DNA of 64,000 nucleotides from Starkeya sp. ORNL1 (GCF_012971745.1 NZ_CP048834.1:2666001-2730000); one strand, 5' to 3'; positions 18,817-27,708 are shown, numbered from the stretch's first letter. Made by a program: numbers and translations. The notes: generated from the letters alone by a model not told the origin.

Positions 18817-19617
18817 CTATTTTCCGCTGCCGGCCACCGCCTCGCCCTCGCGCGTCAGATAGTACGCAGCGAGGATGGGCAGGAAGGTCACGGCGATGAC
18901 GAGCACGGCGACGACATTGGTGACGGGGCGCTGGCGCGGGCGCACCAGTTCGGACAGCATCCAGATCGGCAAGGTCGATTGCTGGCCGGCGGTGAAGGTG
19001 GTGACGATGACCTCATCGAAGCTGAGCGCGAAGGCCAGCATGCCGCCGGCGAGCAGCGCGGTGCCGACATTGGGCAGGATCACCAGTCGGAAGGTCTGGA
19101 AGGCATCGGCGCCGAGATCCATCGAGGCTTCGATCATCGACGGCGACAGCCGGCGCAGCCGCGCCACCGCATTGTTGTAGACGACGACGATGCAGAAGGT
19201 GGCGTGGCCGAGCACGATGGTCCAGAACGAGAAAGGGATGTCCATCAGCCCGAAGGCCTGGCGCAGCGCGATGCCGGTGACGATGCCGGGCAGCGCGATC
19301 GGGAGCACGAACAACAGCGAGATCGGCTCGCGGCCGAAGAAGCGCGCCCTTGCCAGCGCGCCGGCGGCCAGCGTGCCGAGGATCAGCGCGATCAGGGTGG
19401 CGAGCGTCGCCACCTTGAGCGAGAGGCCGACCGCGGCCCAGATGTCGTCACGCTCCCACACCACACCGAACCATTTCAGCGTGAAGCCCGGCGGCGGGAA
19501 GGCGTAGCTGCGCTCCTCGGTGGTGAAGGCATAGAGGATGATGAACAGCAGCGGGATGTGCAGGAAGGCCAGCCCGGCGAGGGCCGCGGCCTTGAGGGAG
19601 AGCGGGGCGCGGGTCAT
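18817..19617 (-). CDS. ydcV: polyamine-type ABC transporter permease (PotC/YdcV family)
   Basis: Inner-membrane permease of 266 residues with six predicted helices and the BPD permease loop ([25 protein letters not shown], with the EA…G motif) that contacts the ATPase. It pairs with the longer permease upstream. The gap to that gene (159 bp) is filled by a repeat of the CCCTCTCCCC type, while the gap to patD is 9 bp. The polyamine assignment comes from operon order and family resemblance. Confidence 0.85.
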   Translation of the reverse strand: MTRAPLSLKAAALAGLAFLHIPLLFIILYAFTTEERSYAFPPPGFTLKWFGVVWERDDIWAAVGLSLKVATLATLIALILGTLAAGALARARFFGREPISLLFVLPIALPGIVTGIALRQAFGLMDIPFSFWTIVLGHATFCIVVVYNNAVARLRRLSPSMIEASMDLGADAFQTFRLVILPNVGTALLAGGMLAFALSFDEVIVTTFTAGQQSTLPIWMLSELVRPRQRPVTNVVAVLVIAVTFLPILAAYYLTREGEAVAGSGK

Positions 19618-19635
19618 GGGCCGCTCCCTTTCTCA

Positions 19636-19750
19636 ATCTCTCCCCGACGGGGAGAGGTCGGCCGCGCAGCGGCCGGGTGAGGGGCGTCAGCGCTGACCAA
19701 TTGGCCGTGCGCCCCCTCACCCCAACCCTCTCCCCCGCGGGGAGAGGGGG
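19636..19750. repeat. CTCTCCCC…GGGGAGAGG palindromic repeat inside the ydc operon
   Basis: Two hairpins face each other: CTCTCCCCGACGGGGAGAG near 19637-19656 and CCCTCTCCCCCGCGGGGAGAGGG near 19727-19750, joined by GTGAGGGGCGTCAG and CCCCTCACCCCAACC. It sits between ydcU and ydcV, in transcribed operon DNA, where it could stabilise or attenuate mRNA. Related copies lie at 39778 and, inside a coding sequence, at 51041. Confidence 0.8.
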
Positions 19751-19776
19751 TTTGGCGCGCATATCCACGCCCAACC

Positions 19777-20724
19777 TCACAGCGCATCGAACGCCCCCGT
19801 CTTCTTGGCGAGGGTGAGGAACAGCGCCATGACCAGGATCGGCACCAGCGAGAAGGCCGCCGCCAGCGGGATGTTCCCGGCCGTGCCCTGCAGCGTGTAG
19901 ACAGCCTGGCCGAGCACGAGGGCCGAGGTGCCGATGATCTGCGGCACGATGTAGTCGCCCAGCGTCAGCGAGAAGGTGAAGATGGCGCCGGCCACCACGC
20001 CAGGCATGGCAAGCGGCAGGATCACGGTGCGGAACACCTTGCCCGGCGAGGCACCGAGATCGCCCGCCGCCTCGATCAGGCTGCCGGGCACCCGCTCCAG
20101 CGCCGCCTGGATCGGCAGGATCATGAAGGGCAGCCAGAGATAGGTGAAGACCAGCACCATCCCCGTATAGGAAACCGAGAGCGACGGCCCGCCGACCACG
20201 GGGAGCGCCAGCCACGCCTCCAGTGCGCCGCCGAGCCCGAGGCGCCCGGCGATCCAGCCGATGGCGCCTTCCTTGGCGAGCAGCAGCTTCCAGCCATAGA
20301 CCTTGACCAGATAGCTCGACCACAGCGGCATCATCACCGCGAGATAGAAGCCGGCCTTGGCGCGCGGGCCGGCATAGCGCGCGGCGTAATAGGCGATGGG
20401 AAAGGCGATCAGCGCGGAGAGCAGCGTCACCACCGCGGCGATGCCGACGGTGCGCGTGACGATGTCGAAATTCGCCGGGCTGAACAGCTCGATGAGCGTG
20501 GAGAGCGTGGGCTCGCGGACGATGGTGCCGGAGAACTCGTCGATCGAGAAGATCGACTGCGCCAGGAAGACGAACAGGCTGCCGAGATAGACCACGCCGA
20601 GCCATAGCAGCGGCGGCACCAGCAACAGCAGGACGAGCAGGTTGTGGCGGCGGACGAGGAAATCCGAGAGGCGGCGCAGAGTGCCTTCGGGTGGGTTCGG
20701 AAGGTCGAAGGTGGCGACGCTCAT
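19777..20724 (-). CDS. ydcU: polyamine-type ABC transporter permease (PotB/YdcU family)
   Basis: Permease of 315 residues with an N-terminal cytosolic stretch, a first helix (LLVLLLLVPPLLWLGVVYLGS), five further helices and the EAA loop (LIEAAGDLGASPGKVFRTVILPLAMPG). Its start overlaps the ATPase stop in an ATGA tetranucleotide (20721-20724), so translation is coupled. It is the partner of the shorter permease downstream. Confidence 0.87.
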   Translation of the reverse strand: MSVATFDLPNPPEGTLRRLSDFLVRRHNLLVLLLLVPPLLWLGVVYLGSLFVFLAQSIFSIDEFSGTIVREPTLSTLIELFSPANFDIVTRTVGIAAVVTLLSALIAFPIAYYAARYAGPRAKAGFYLAVMMPLWSSYLVKVYGWKLLLAKEGAIGWIAGRLGLGGALEAWLALPVVGGPSLSVSYTGMVLVFTYLWLPFMILPIQAALERVPGSLIEAAGDLGASPGKVFRTVILPLAMPGVVAGAIFTFSLTLGDYIVPQIIGTSALVLGQAVYTLQGTAGNIPLAAAFSLVPILVMALFLTLAKKTGAFDAL

Positions 20725-21761
20725 GCCTCGCCCTCCATCGGCTGGAGCGCGTCCGGGCGCACGGCGAGCGTCACCTTGCCGCCGCGCTCGACCTCACCGG
20801 CCGAGCCCGCGGGGACGGCAGCGGTAAGCACGAGGCCGGTGGGCGTCCGGGCGGTGATGCGGCGGACCGGGCCCTGATATGAGACGTCGATCACCGTCGC
20901 CTCAACGGTGCGCGCTCCCTCCGGTGGCGCACTGGTGACCAGCGCGATCTTCTCCGGCCGGAGGCTCGATGGCCGCGCCGGCCCCCCCAGCGCCTCGGCC
21001 TCGGCCGCGCTCAGCACATTCGCCGAGCCGACGAAGCCGGCGACGAAGCGCGTCGCGGGCCGCTCATAAACTTCCTCCGGCGGGCCGACCTGGACGATGC
21101 GGCCCTCATTGAAGACGGCGACGCGGTCAGCCATGGACAGCGCTTCACCCTGGTCGTGCGTCACGAACACGAAGGTGAGGCCCAGCGCGCGCTGCAGGCT
21201 CTTCAGTTCGACCTGCATCTCCTCGCGCAGCTTGAGGTCGAGCGCGCCAAGCGGCTCGTCGAGGAGGAGCACCTTCGGTCGTACCACGAGGGCGCGGGCC
21301 AGCGCGACGCGCTGGCGCTGGCCGCCGGAGAGCTGCGCCGGGCGCCGCGCCTCCATGCCGGCGAGCTTGACCATGGCCAGTGCCTCGCGCGCCAGCCGGT
21401 CGCGCTCGGCACGCGCCACGCCGCGCACCCGCAAGCCATAGGCGACATTGTCGCCGACGCTCAGATGCGGGAACAGCGCATAGTCCTGGAACACGGTGTT
21501 GACCGCGCGCCGATAGGGCGGCAGGCCTTCGACCGCCTCGCCGAAGATCTCGATATGGCCGGCGTCCGGTTGCTCGAAGCCGGCGATGAGGCGCAGGCAG
21601 GTGGTCTTGCCGGAGCCGGAGGGCCCGAGCATGGCAAAGAACTCGCCCGGCGCGATGGCAAGGTCGACGCCGTCCACCGCCTTCACCGACCCGAAGTGCC
21701 GGACCACGCCCGCGAAGCGGACGGCCGGAATCGTGAGGGCGGTGTCGAGGGTGGCGTGCAT
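20721..21761 (-). CDS. ydcT: polyamine-type ABC transporter ATP-binding protein (PotA/YdcT family)
   Basis: ATPase of 346 residues. Walker A GPSGSGKT (46-53), signature LSGGQRQRVALARAL, Walker B VLLLDEPLGALD and switch FVTHDQGEAL are intact. A C-terminal TOBE domain (about 260-346) is typical of PotA-like importers. It lies between the binding-protein gene and the permeases and overlaps ydcU by 4 bp. The 134-bp gap upstream to ydcS carries a GGGCTTGACCC hairpin repeat. Confidence 0.9.
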   Translation of the reverse strand: MHATLDTALTIPAVRFAGVVRHFGSVKAVDGVDLAIAPGEFFAMLGPSGSGKTTCLRLIAGFEQPDAGHIEIFGEAVEGLPPYRRAVNTVFQDYALFPHLSVGDNVAYGLRVRGVARAERDRLAREALAMVKLAGMEARRPAQLSGGQRQRVALARALVVRPKVLLLDEPLGALDLKLREEMQVELKSLQRALGLTFVFVTHDQGEALSMADRVAVFNEGRIVQVGPPEEVYERPATRFVAGFVGSANVLSAAEAEALGGPARPSSLRPEKIALVTSAPPEGARTVEATVIDVSYQGPVRRITARTPTGLVLTAAVPAGSAGEVERGGKVTLAVRPDALQPMEGEA

Positions 21762-21790
21762 CGTCAGTATCGACCTCGAATAGGGATCGC

Positions 21791-21880
21791 CCTCATCCCC
21801 GGGCTTGACCCGGGGATCCAGAAGGCCAGGCGTCGCGCTGTCCAGGACTGGATGCCCGGGTCAAGCCCGGGCATGAGGGT
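21791..21880. repeat. CTCATCCCCGGGCTTGACCCGGGGATCCA repeat pair, copy 1
   Basis: Two facing copies: CCCCGGGCTTGACCCGGGG and CCCGGGTCAAGCCCGGGC, about 35 bp apart. Each is itself a GC-rich hairpin. The pair lies between ydcS and ydcT, where it may limit readthrough or protect the ydcS message. The same family recurs at 41343 and 45381. Confidence 0.8.
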
Positions 21881-21895
21881 ACGTCTGTGGAACGG

Positions 21896-23062
21896 CTACC
21901 TTCCGCCGAGCACGGCGATGTAGTCCGACACCCAGCGATAATAGGGCACGCAGCCGGCGGACTGGGTCGGGCACTTGGCGACCGGGGTGCGCCAGAAGTG
22001 GATCTTCTCGAAATTCTCGGCGCCGTTGGTCTTGCAGCCATCATCGGTCAGCAGCGCATTGCCCTTGCAGGCGGCGGGGACCGACGGCACCGAACCGAAC
22101 CAGGAAGCGAGATCGCCCTGCACCTTCGGGTCGATGGAATGCTCCATCCACATATAGGCGCAGTTCGGGTGCTTGGCGTCGACATGCATCATGGTGGTGT
22201 CGGCCCAGCCGGTGGCGCCTTCCTCGGGAAGCGTCGAGGCGATCGGCTTCTTCTGGCTGATGAGCAAATTCACCTGGAACGGCCAGGAGGAAGAGGCGAC
22301 CACGCCTTCATTGGTGAAGTCGTCGACCTGCACCATGGCATCGTGCCAATAGCGCTGCACGATCTTGCGCTGCGCGCGCAACAGCTCGAGCGCTGCCTTG
22401 TACTGATCCTCGTTCAGCTCATAGGGATCCTTGATGCCGAGCTCGGGCTTGTGCTTCATCAGGTACAGCGCGGCATCGGCAATGTAGATCGGGCCGTCAA
22501 AGGCCTGCACGCGGCCCTTGTTGGGCTTGCCGTCCGGCAGGTCCATCGCCTCGAACACCACGTTCCAGCTCTTCGGCGCCTCCTTGAACACCTCGGTGTT
22601 GTACATCAGCACGTTGGAGCCCCACTGATAGGGCACGCCGTAATGCACGCCATTGACCATGTGCCAGGGCGCATTCTGCAAGCGCGGGTCGACGTTGCCC
22701 CAGCTCTTGATCAGCTTGGTATTGACCGGGGCGACCTTCTTGCCGGCGATCAGGCGCAGCGAGGCATCGCCTGAGGCGGTGACGAGGTCGAAGCCGCCTT
22801 CATTCATCAGCGCCACCATCTCGTCCGAGGTGCCGGCGGTCTTCACATTGACCTTGCAGCCGGTCTTCTTCTCGAAATCGGTGACCCAGTCATAGCCCTT
22901 GTCGGTATCGCCGCGCTCGATATAGCCGGGCCACGCGACGATATCGACCGAACCCTCGCCTTTGCCGATGGATGTCTTCTCGGCGGCGAAGGCGGGTTGC
23001 AGGCTGAGCGAGGCAGAGGCGACGAGCGCCAACAAATGCGGGAGGCAGTGGGCGGTGCGCAT
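21896..23062 (-). CDS. ydcS: polyamine-type ABC transporter substrate-binding protein (YdcS-like)
   Basis: Periplasmic binding protein of 388 residues with a signal peptide (cleavage after QPAFA-A, about residue 26) and the PotD/YdcS fold signature IVAWPGYIERGDTDKGYDWV. Cysteines near the C-terminus (CKGNAL, GCKTNG, KCPTQSAGC) probably form disulfides. It would deliver putrescine or a related polyamine to YdcTUV. As first gene of the operon, its promoter should lie in 23063-23254, shared with the divergent methyltransferase-like gene. Confidence 0.87.
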   Translation of the reverse strand: MRTAHCLPHLLALVASASLSLQPAFAAEKTSIGKGEGSVDIVAWPGYIERGDTDKGYDWVTDFEKKTGCKVNVKTAGTSDEMVALMNEGGFDLVTASGDASLRLIAGKKVAPVNTKLIKSWGNVDPRLQNAPWHMVNGVHYGVPYQWGSNVLMYNTEVFKEAPKSWNVVFEAMDLPDGKPNKGRVQAFDGPIYIADAALYLMKHKPELGIKDPYELNEDQYKAALELLRAQRKIVQRYWHDAMVQVDDFTNEGVVASSSWPFQVNLLISQKKPIASTLPEEGATGWADTTMMHVDAKHPNCAYMWMEHSIDPKVQGDLASWFGSVPSVPAACKGNALLTDDGCKTNGAENFEKIHFWRTPVAKCPTQSAGCVPYYRWVSDYIAVLGGR

Positions 23063-23254
23063 GACGGTTCCCTCTGTTCTGCGGGCCTGATCGGCCCTTT
23101 GCGGTGAAGTCTGACCCTACGTTCCGTCACGCGCCACACCAAAGATGAGAAGGGCGCCATCGGAAAAACCGATGAGCAACAGATGGGCATACGGACCTCG
23201 CTTTGGCGCCAGCCGGGCGACGTGCAAAATACGCGTTCGCTGAGAGTGCCCCTC

Positions 23255-23950
23255 GTGATTCCCTGGTTGCAGCTCGATACCGCAAAAGTGCCCGACGGAC
23301 CCGGCGAACTGCGCTTGATGCGGCGCGGCGCCGAATTCTCGATCATGACCGGCTCCACCGAGCTGATGAACAGCCGTCTCAGCGGCTCCGAGCAGGCGCT
23401 GGCCACCACGGTCTGCGCGCGGCTCGTCGGGCGCGCGCGTCCGCAAATGTTGATCGGCGGGCTGGGCATGGGCTTCACGCTGCGCGCCGCGCTGGCCGAA
23501 CTCGGATCGGACGCCGGCATCGTCGTCGCAGAACTGGTGCCGGCCGTCGTGACCTGGGCGCGCGGGCCGATGGCGGAGATTTTCGGCGACAGCCTGAGCG
23601 ATCCGCGCGTGACCATCCGCGAGGAGGATGTCGGCGGCCTGATCCGTGCCGCGCGCACCGCCTATGACGCCATCCTGCTCGACGTCGACAACGGCCCGGA
23701 CGGGCTGACGCGCGCCACCAATGACCGGCTCTACGACACGGCGGGCCTCGGCGCGGCGCGGGCGGCGCTGCGGCCCGGCGGCATGCTCGCGGTGTGGTCG
23801 TCGGGGCCGGACGCCGATTTCACCCGGCGCCTGCGCAAGGCGGGGTTCGGCGTCGAGGAAGTGCGGGTGCGCGCCAATGGCAAGCGCGGCGGAGCACGGC
23901 ACATCATCTGGATCGCGACCAATCCCGGCGCCGGCCAGCCGCGGAACTGA
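23255..23950 (+). CDS. spermidine-synthase-like SAM-dependent methyltransferase fold protein
   Basis: About 231 residues from GTG 23255, where the conserved start (VIPWLQLDTAKVP) begins; ATG 23183 and GTG 23246 are in-frame alternatives. A Rossmann methyltransferase core is visible: motif I LIGGLGMGFTLRAAL, acidic end of strand 2 VVAELVPAVVTWA, and AILLDVDNGPDGL as in spermidine-synthase-like proteins. Typical aminopropyltransferase length is about 280, so this is a shorter relative and the reaction is uncertain. It is divergent from a polyamine-type transporter, a suggestive but unproven link. A DUF2161 gene follows after 15 bp. Confidence 0.7.
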   Translation: MIPWLQLDTAKVPDGPGELRLMRRGAEFSIMTGSTELMNSRLSGSEQALATTVCARLVGRARPQMLIGGLGMGFTLRAALAELGSDAGIVVAELVPAVVTWARGPMAEIFGDSLSDPRVTIREEDVGGLIRAARTAYDAILLDVDNGPDGLTRATNDRLYDTAGLGAARAALRPGGMLAVWSSGPDADFTRRLRKAGFGVEEVRVRANGKRGGARHIIWIATNPGAGQPRN

Positions 23951-23965
23951 CGACGGAGACCAACC

Positions 23966-24640
23966 CTGGAGACGACGCTCTATCTGCCGGTCAAGGCATT
24001 CCTCGAAGGCCTCGGCTTCACCGTGAAAGGCGAGGTCGGCGGCTGCGATCTCCTTGCCATTTCGGCGGACGAGGCGCCGGTCGTGGTCATCGGCGAGTTG
24101 AAGCTCAGCTTCAATCTCGAACTGGTGCTGCAAGCCGTCGACCGCGCCAGCGCCTGCGACGAGGTCTGGCTGGCGGCGCGCATCTCGGCGCGGGGCAAGG
24201 GTCGCGAAGCCGATGCGCGCTTCCGCAATCTGTGCCGCCGGCTCGGCTTCGGCATGCTCGGCGTCTCGCAGGCGGGCGAGGTGTCGATCATCGTCAGCCC
24301 GGTGGCGCCGATGCCGCGCAAGGATCCGCGCCGTCGCTCGCGGCTGGTGGAGGAGCATAAGCGCCGGCAGGGCGACCCGGCGGTGGGCGGTGGCAGGGGA
24401 GCGCCGATCATGACGGCGTATCGGCAGCAGGCACTGGCCTGCGCCGCCGCCATGATCGAGGGCCCGAAGCGGCCGCGCGATCTACGCCCCGCCGCGCCGA
24501 AGGCGGCGGCGATCCTGCACGACAATGTCTATGGCTGGTTCGCCCGCACCGAGCGCGGCGTCTATGCCCTGACGCAAGCCGGCCTGGACGCGCTTGCCCG
24601 CTGGCCGCAGCCGGTGCCCGACACTGAAAGCGCGGGCTGA
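23966..24640 (+). CDS. DUF2161-family nuclease-like protein, apparent CTG start
   Basis: 224 residues if read from CTG 23966. The conserved N-terminus LETTLYLPVKAFLEGLGF precedes the first ATG (24023), and an in-frame TGA at 23948-23950 (the stop of the previous gene) leaves no ATG, GTG or TTG between. GGAGA at 23955-23959 is well spaced for CTG. The core VKGEVGGCDLLAI…VVIGELKLSFNLELVLQAVDR has the D…ExK pattern of PD-(D/E)XK-type folds, and the C-terminus is winged-helix-like. The biological role is unknown. It is probably cotranscribed with the methyltransferase-like gene and ends 1 bp before the convergent LysR stop. Confidence 0.7.
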   Translation: METTLYLPVKAFLEGLGFTVKGEVGGCDLLAISADEAPVVVIGELKLSFNLELVLQAVDRASACDEVWLAARISARGKGREADARFRNLCRRLGFGMLGVSQAGEVSIIVSPVAPMPRKDPRRRSRLVEEHKRRQGDPAVGGGRGAPIMTAYRQQALACAAAMIEGPKRPRDLRPAAPKAAAILHDNVYGWFARTERGVYALTQAGLDALARWPQPVPDTESAG

Positions 24641-24641
24641 C

Positions 24642-25553
24642 CTAGCGCATCCGCCCACCGTGCCGCGTCGCGGCGATCGACACGAAGCCGGACGCCGCCG
24701 CGGAGAGCGGCGAGCCGCGGCGCCAGGCGGTCGCCACCTCGATGGCGGGGAGATCCTCGATGAGCGGACGCGCCTCGATCTTGTCGCCCTCCAGCGACCA
24801 GGGCCGATAGGTGAGGTCCGGCAGCACGGCGACGCCGGCGCCGGTCGCCACCAGGCTGCGTACCGCCTCCACCGAGCGGGTGCGGAACGCCACCGGCGGG
24901 CGGATGCCGAGCCGGCGCCACACCATTTCCGAGGTTTCGGCAATCTCGTCGACGGTGAGCAGCACCTGCGGCTCGCCGGCGAGATCGCGCATGCTGACGC
25001 GGTCCTCGGCACTGAGCGGATGGCCGAGTGGCAGCCAGGCGCGATAGGGCGAGACTTCCACTGTCTCGGTCTGCAAGGCGGAGGAGCGCCGCCCCGGCGG
25101 CAGCACCATCACCGCGACATCGAGCTCGCCGCCGACGAGAAGGTGCTCGAGATAATCCGCTGCGTCTTCCACCGCCTCCACCGCGACATCGGGGAAAGCA
25201 CGGCGGAAACGAGCGGAGAGGTCGGAATAGACATAGCCGGCGACCAGCGGCGTCACCCCAACCGACAGCCGACCCGACAACGCCATGGTCTCGCCGCCGG
25301 ACAGCGCGCGACGGGCATCGGCGACATCCGCCATGATCTTGCGGGCATGGCGCAGGAAATGATGGCCCTTCAGCGTGAGGTCGGCGCCGCGGGCGTGGCG
25401 GTCGAGCAGGCGGAAGCCGAGATCGAGCTCCAGCTCGCGCAGCGCCTCGGTGACGGTCGATTGCGAGATGGACAGCGTGTGCGCAGCCGAGGAGACGGAA
25501 CCGTTCTCCGCCACCGCGACGAAATACTGGAGCTGGCGCAGCGAGAAGGCCAT
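24642..25553 (-). CDS. LysR-family transcriptional regulator
   Basis: A 303-residue LysR protein of standard length. The HTH is at residues about 3-60 (FSLRQLQYFVAVAENGSVSSAA, SISQSTVTEALRELE) and the inducer-binding domain from about 90. It is not divergent from an obvious target: the gene upstream (25736) is in the same direction across 182 bp occupied by a repeat, so its regulon cannot be inferred from context. It converges with the DUF2161 gene, stops 1 bp apart. Confidence 0.88.
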   Translation of the reverse strand: MAFSLRQLQYFVAVAENGSVSSAAHTLSISQSTVTEALRELELDLGFRLLDRHARGADLTLKGHHFLRHARKIMADVADARRALSGGETMALSGRLSVGVTPLVAGYVYSDLSARFRRAFPDVAVEAVEDAADYLEHLLVGGELDVAVMVLPPGRRSSALQTETVEVSPYRAWLPLGHPLSAEDRVSMRDLAGEPQVLLTVDEIAETSEMVWRRLGIRPPVAFRTRSVEAVRSLVATGAGVAVLPDLTYRPWSLEGDKIEARPLIEDLPAIEVATAWRRGSPLSAAASGFVSIAATRHGGRMR

Positions 25554-25622
25554 CGGCGGAACCGGGAGCTAGCGGTTTTGCCACTATGGCGGGTTTCCCG
25601 CCGGGCGTCATCACACCGGGCT

Positions 25623-25727
25623 GTCATCCCGGACGGCCGCATGGCCGATCCGGGATCGTAGCAAGGTGAAGTGCGGGACTTCACGCGATCCCGGCTCTAC
25701 GCCCTGCGGGCTCCGGCCGGGATGACG
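25623..25727. repeat. CGTCATCCCGG-type palindromic repeat, copy 3
   Basis: TGTCATCCCGGACGGCCG…GATCCGGGATCG faces CGATCCCGGCTCTACGCC…CCGGCCGGGATGACG. It fills most of the 182-bp gap between the LysR gene and the reductase gene. Confidence 0.8.
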
Positions 25728-25735
25728 GCTAATGG

Positions 25736-26986
25736 TTAGCGCGCGAGCAGCGCCTTCAGCTCGAACCCCTCGTCCGCCGCCTGTTCCGGCGTCAGCGAGG
25801 ACGGCTTGGCCGGATCGACCAGCAAGCGCCGCCCCAGCATGTGGTCCGCCGGCCGGTTCACGCTTTCGATCGCCGTCAGGCGGCCGTCGCGGAAGCGGAA
25901 CACTGAAAAGCGGCGGCTCGCAGGGTCGCCGCGCAGCACGGCCTCATCCGTCGGGCGCGCCAAACCGACCATCTGCAGCTTCAGGTCCGACTGGTCGCTC
26001 CAGAACCATGGCACCGCAGCATAGGCCGTCGGCCGCCCGGCGAGCCGCGCCGCTATGGTGCGGGCGTGGTCGACGGTGTTCTGCACCGATTCCAGCCGCA
26101 CCATCGCCCCGGCATGCAGGCTCGGATAAGACACCGCGTCGCCGAGCGCGGAGATATTGGGATCGCTGGTGCGCAATTCGGCGTCGACGACGATGCCGTT
26201 CGCCACTTCGAGGCCCGCGGCCGCGGCAAGCTCGGTGTTCGGCACCACGCCGATGCCGACCAGCACGAGGTCGGCCGGATGCAGCACCCCGCCCGGCGGC
26301 TGGAGCGCGCCGTCCGTGGTTTCGACCTGCGCGACCTTCCCGTCATTGCCATGGATCCAGACCACGCCGGCGGCGAGTACGAGGCGCGTGCCCATGGCCC
26401 GATGGGCCTCGGCAAAAAAGGCCGACATGGTCGGCGAGATGGCACGGCCCATCGGATGCTGCGTCGCCTCCAGCACCGTCACCTCATGGCCCAATGCGCG
26501 GGCAACGGCAGCGAATTCGAGGCCGATAAACCCGGCGCCGACGACCACGACGTTGCGGGCCTTGGCAAGCCGGGCCTTGAGATCGTCGGCGTCGGCGAGG
26601 GTGCGCAGATAGAGCACACCGTCGAGATCGGCCCCGGGAACCGGAAGCGGGCGATTGCGCGCACCGGTAGCGAGCACCAGGTGGTCGTAGGGCAGGCTCA
26701 AACCGTCCGACAGCGTCACGCGCCGCGCGGCGCGGTCGATGGCATCCACCCGCGCGGTGACGAGGTCGACCTGATGGTCGGCATAGAAGGCGGCGGGCCG
26801 CAACTCCAGATGCTCGGCATCGGCCTCGCCCTTGAGATAGGCTTTGGACAGCGGCGGGCGCTGATAGGGCAGGCCTGGCTCCTCGCCGACCAGCGTGATC
26901 TTTTCCGCATAGCCGGCTTCACGCAGCGAGGCGGCAAGCTGGAAGCCGCCCTGCCCGCCACCGATGATCACAACGCCGTCACTCAC
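25736..26986 (-). CDS. FAD-dependent NAD(P)H:ferredoxin reductase family protein
   Basis: 416 residues from GTG 26986, which follows GGAG by a normal spacing. Two dinucleotide-binding motifs are visible: GGGQGG (FAD, near residue 10) and GAGFIG (NAD(P)H, near 155). ATGARNRPLPVPGA and ALGDAV mark the FAD region, and the C-terminal reductase domain is present. The family supplies electrons to ferredoxins of Rieske oxygenases or P450s, but no such partner is in the window. Its GTG start overlaps the TGA of the acyltransferase gene (26983-26986), so the two are translationally coupled. Confidence 0.87.
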   Translation of the reverse strand: MSDGVVIIGGGQGGFQLAASLREAGYAEKITLVGEEPGLPYQRPPLSKAYLKGEADAEHLELRPAAFYADHQVDLVTARVDAIDRAARRVTLSDGLSLPYDHLVLATGARNRPLPVPGADLDGVLYLRTLADADDLKARLAKARNVVVVGAGFIGLEFAAVARALGHEVTVLEATQHPMGRAISPTMSAFFAEAHRAMGTRLVLAAGVVWIHGNDGKVAQVETTDGALQPPGGVLHPADLVLVGIGVVPNTELAAAAGLEVANGIVVDAELRTSDPNISALGDAVSYPSLHAGAMVRLESVQNTVDHARTIAARLAGRPTAYAAVPWFWSDQSDLKLQMVGLARPTDEAVLRGDPASRRFSVFRFRDGRLTAIESVNRPADHMLGRRLLVDPAKPSSLTPEQAADEGFELKALLAR

Positions 26987-27708
26987 GCCGATTGCTCCGT
27001 GATGCCGACCAGCCGGTCGCGCTCGGCATAGATAACCTCGCGCACCCTGGTCATGAATTCCTCGTCGGGCAGGCCGGGGGGGATCGCCGGCAGATAGGAC
27101 ACAGTGATTTCGCCGCTCTTTATGGAGAAACTGCGGGCCTTCCAGTAGAGCCCGGCATTGTGCGCCACCGGCACCACCGGCACGCCCAGCGCCTTGTAGA
27201 GCAGCAGCACGCCGCGGTGGAAATCCGCCCGCTCGGTCGGGGCGCGGCGGGTGCCTTCCGGGAAGATCAGCAGGCTGCGCCCCTGCCTGGTGGCCTCGCG
27301 CGCCTCGCGGAACATCTTCTTGAGCGAGGAGGAGCCGCCGGCGCGGTCGATGGCGATCATCGGCGAGCGCTCCAGGAACCAGCCGAAGATCGGGATGCGG
27401 TAAAGCTCCTCCTTCAGCACGATGGCGACCTCCGGCACCAGCACGGCGAAGACGATGGTCTCCCACGCCGACTGGTGGTTGGAGACGTAGAGCGCCGGCG
27501 TCGCCGGCCGGTGCTCGCGGCCGATCTCGCGATAGGACAGCCCGCCGAGCACGCGCATGCCCCGGACGATGCCGCTCGCCCACAGCCGCGAGATGCGGCG
27601 GGTCACGACGGGGTCCTTCTTCCAGGCGAGCCACGGCATGGTGGCGGCGAGGAAGAGCGTCCAGAACAGCAGGAAGACGTTGAAGAAGGCGGAGCGGATG
27701 GGCTGCAT
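26983..27708 (-). CDS. 1-acyl-sn-glycerol-3-phosphate acyltransferase (PlsC family)
   Basis: 241 residues from ATG 27708; an in-frame ATG 60 bp upstream falls in a low-complexity leader. An N-terminal membrane helix (FFNVFLLFWTLFLAATMPWLAW) is followed by the acyltransferase core: block I NHQSAWE (an HX4E variant of the canonical HX4D), block II around the RIPIFGWFL loop, and block III FPEGTRR. It would acylate lysophosphatidate at the inner membrane. The neighbour (reductase) is coupled by a 4-bp GTGA overlap, an unusual pairing. Confidence 0.85.
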   Translation of the reverse strand: MQPIRSAFFNVFLLFWTLFLAATMPWLAWKKDPVVTRRISRLWASGIVRGMRVLGGLSYREIGREHRPATPALYVSNHQSAWETIVFAVLVPEVAIVLKEELYRIPIFGWFLERSPMIAIDRAGGSSSLKKMFREAREATRQGRSLLIFPEGTRRAPTERADFHRGVLLLYKALGVPVVPVAHNAGLYWKARSFSIKSGEITVSYLPAIPPGLPDEEFMTRVREVIYAERDRLVGITEQSA

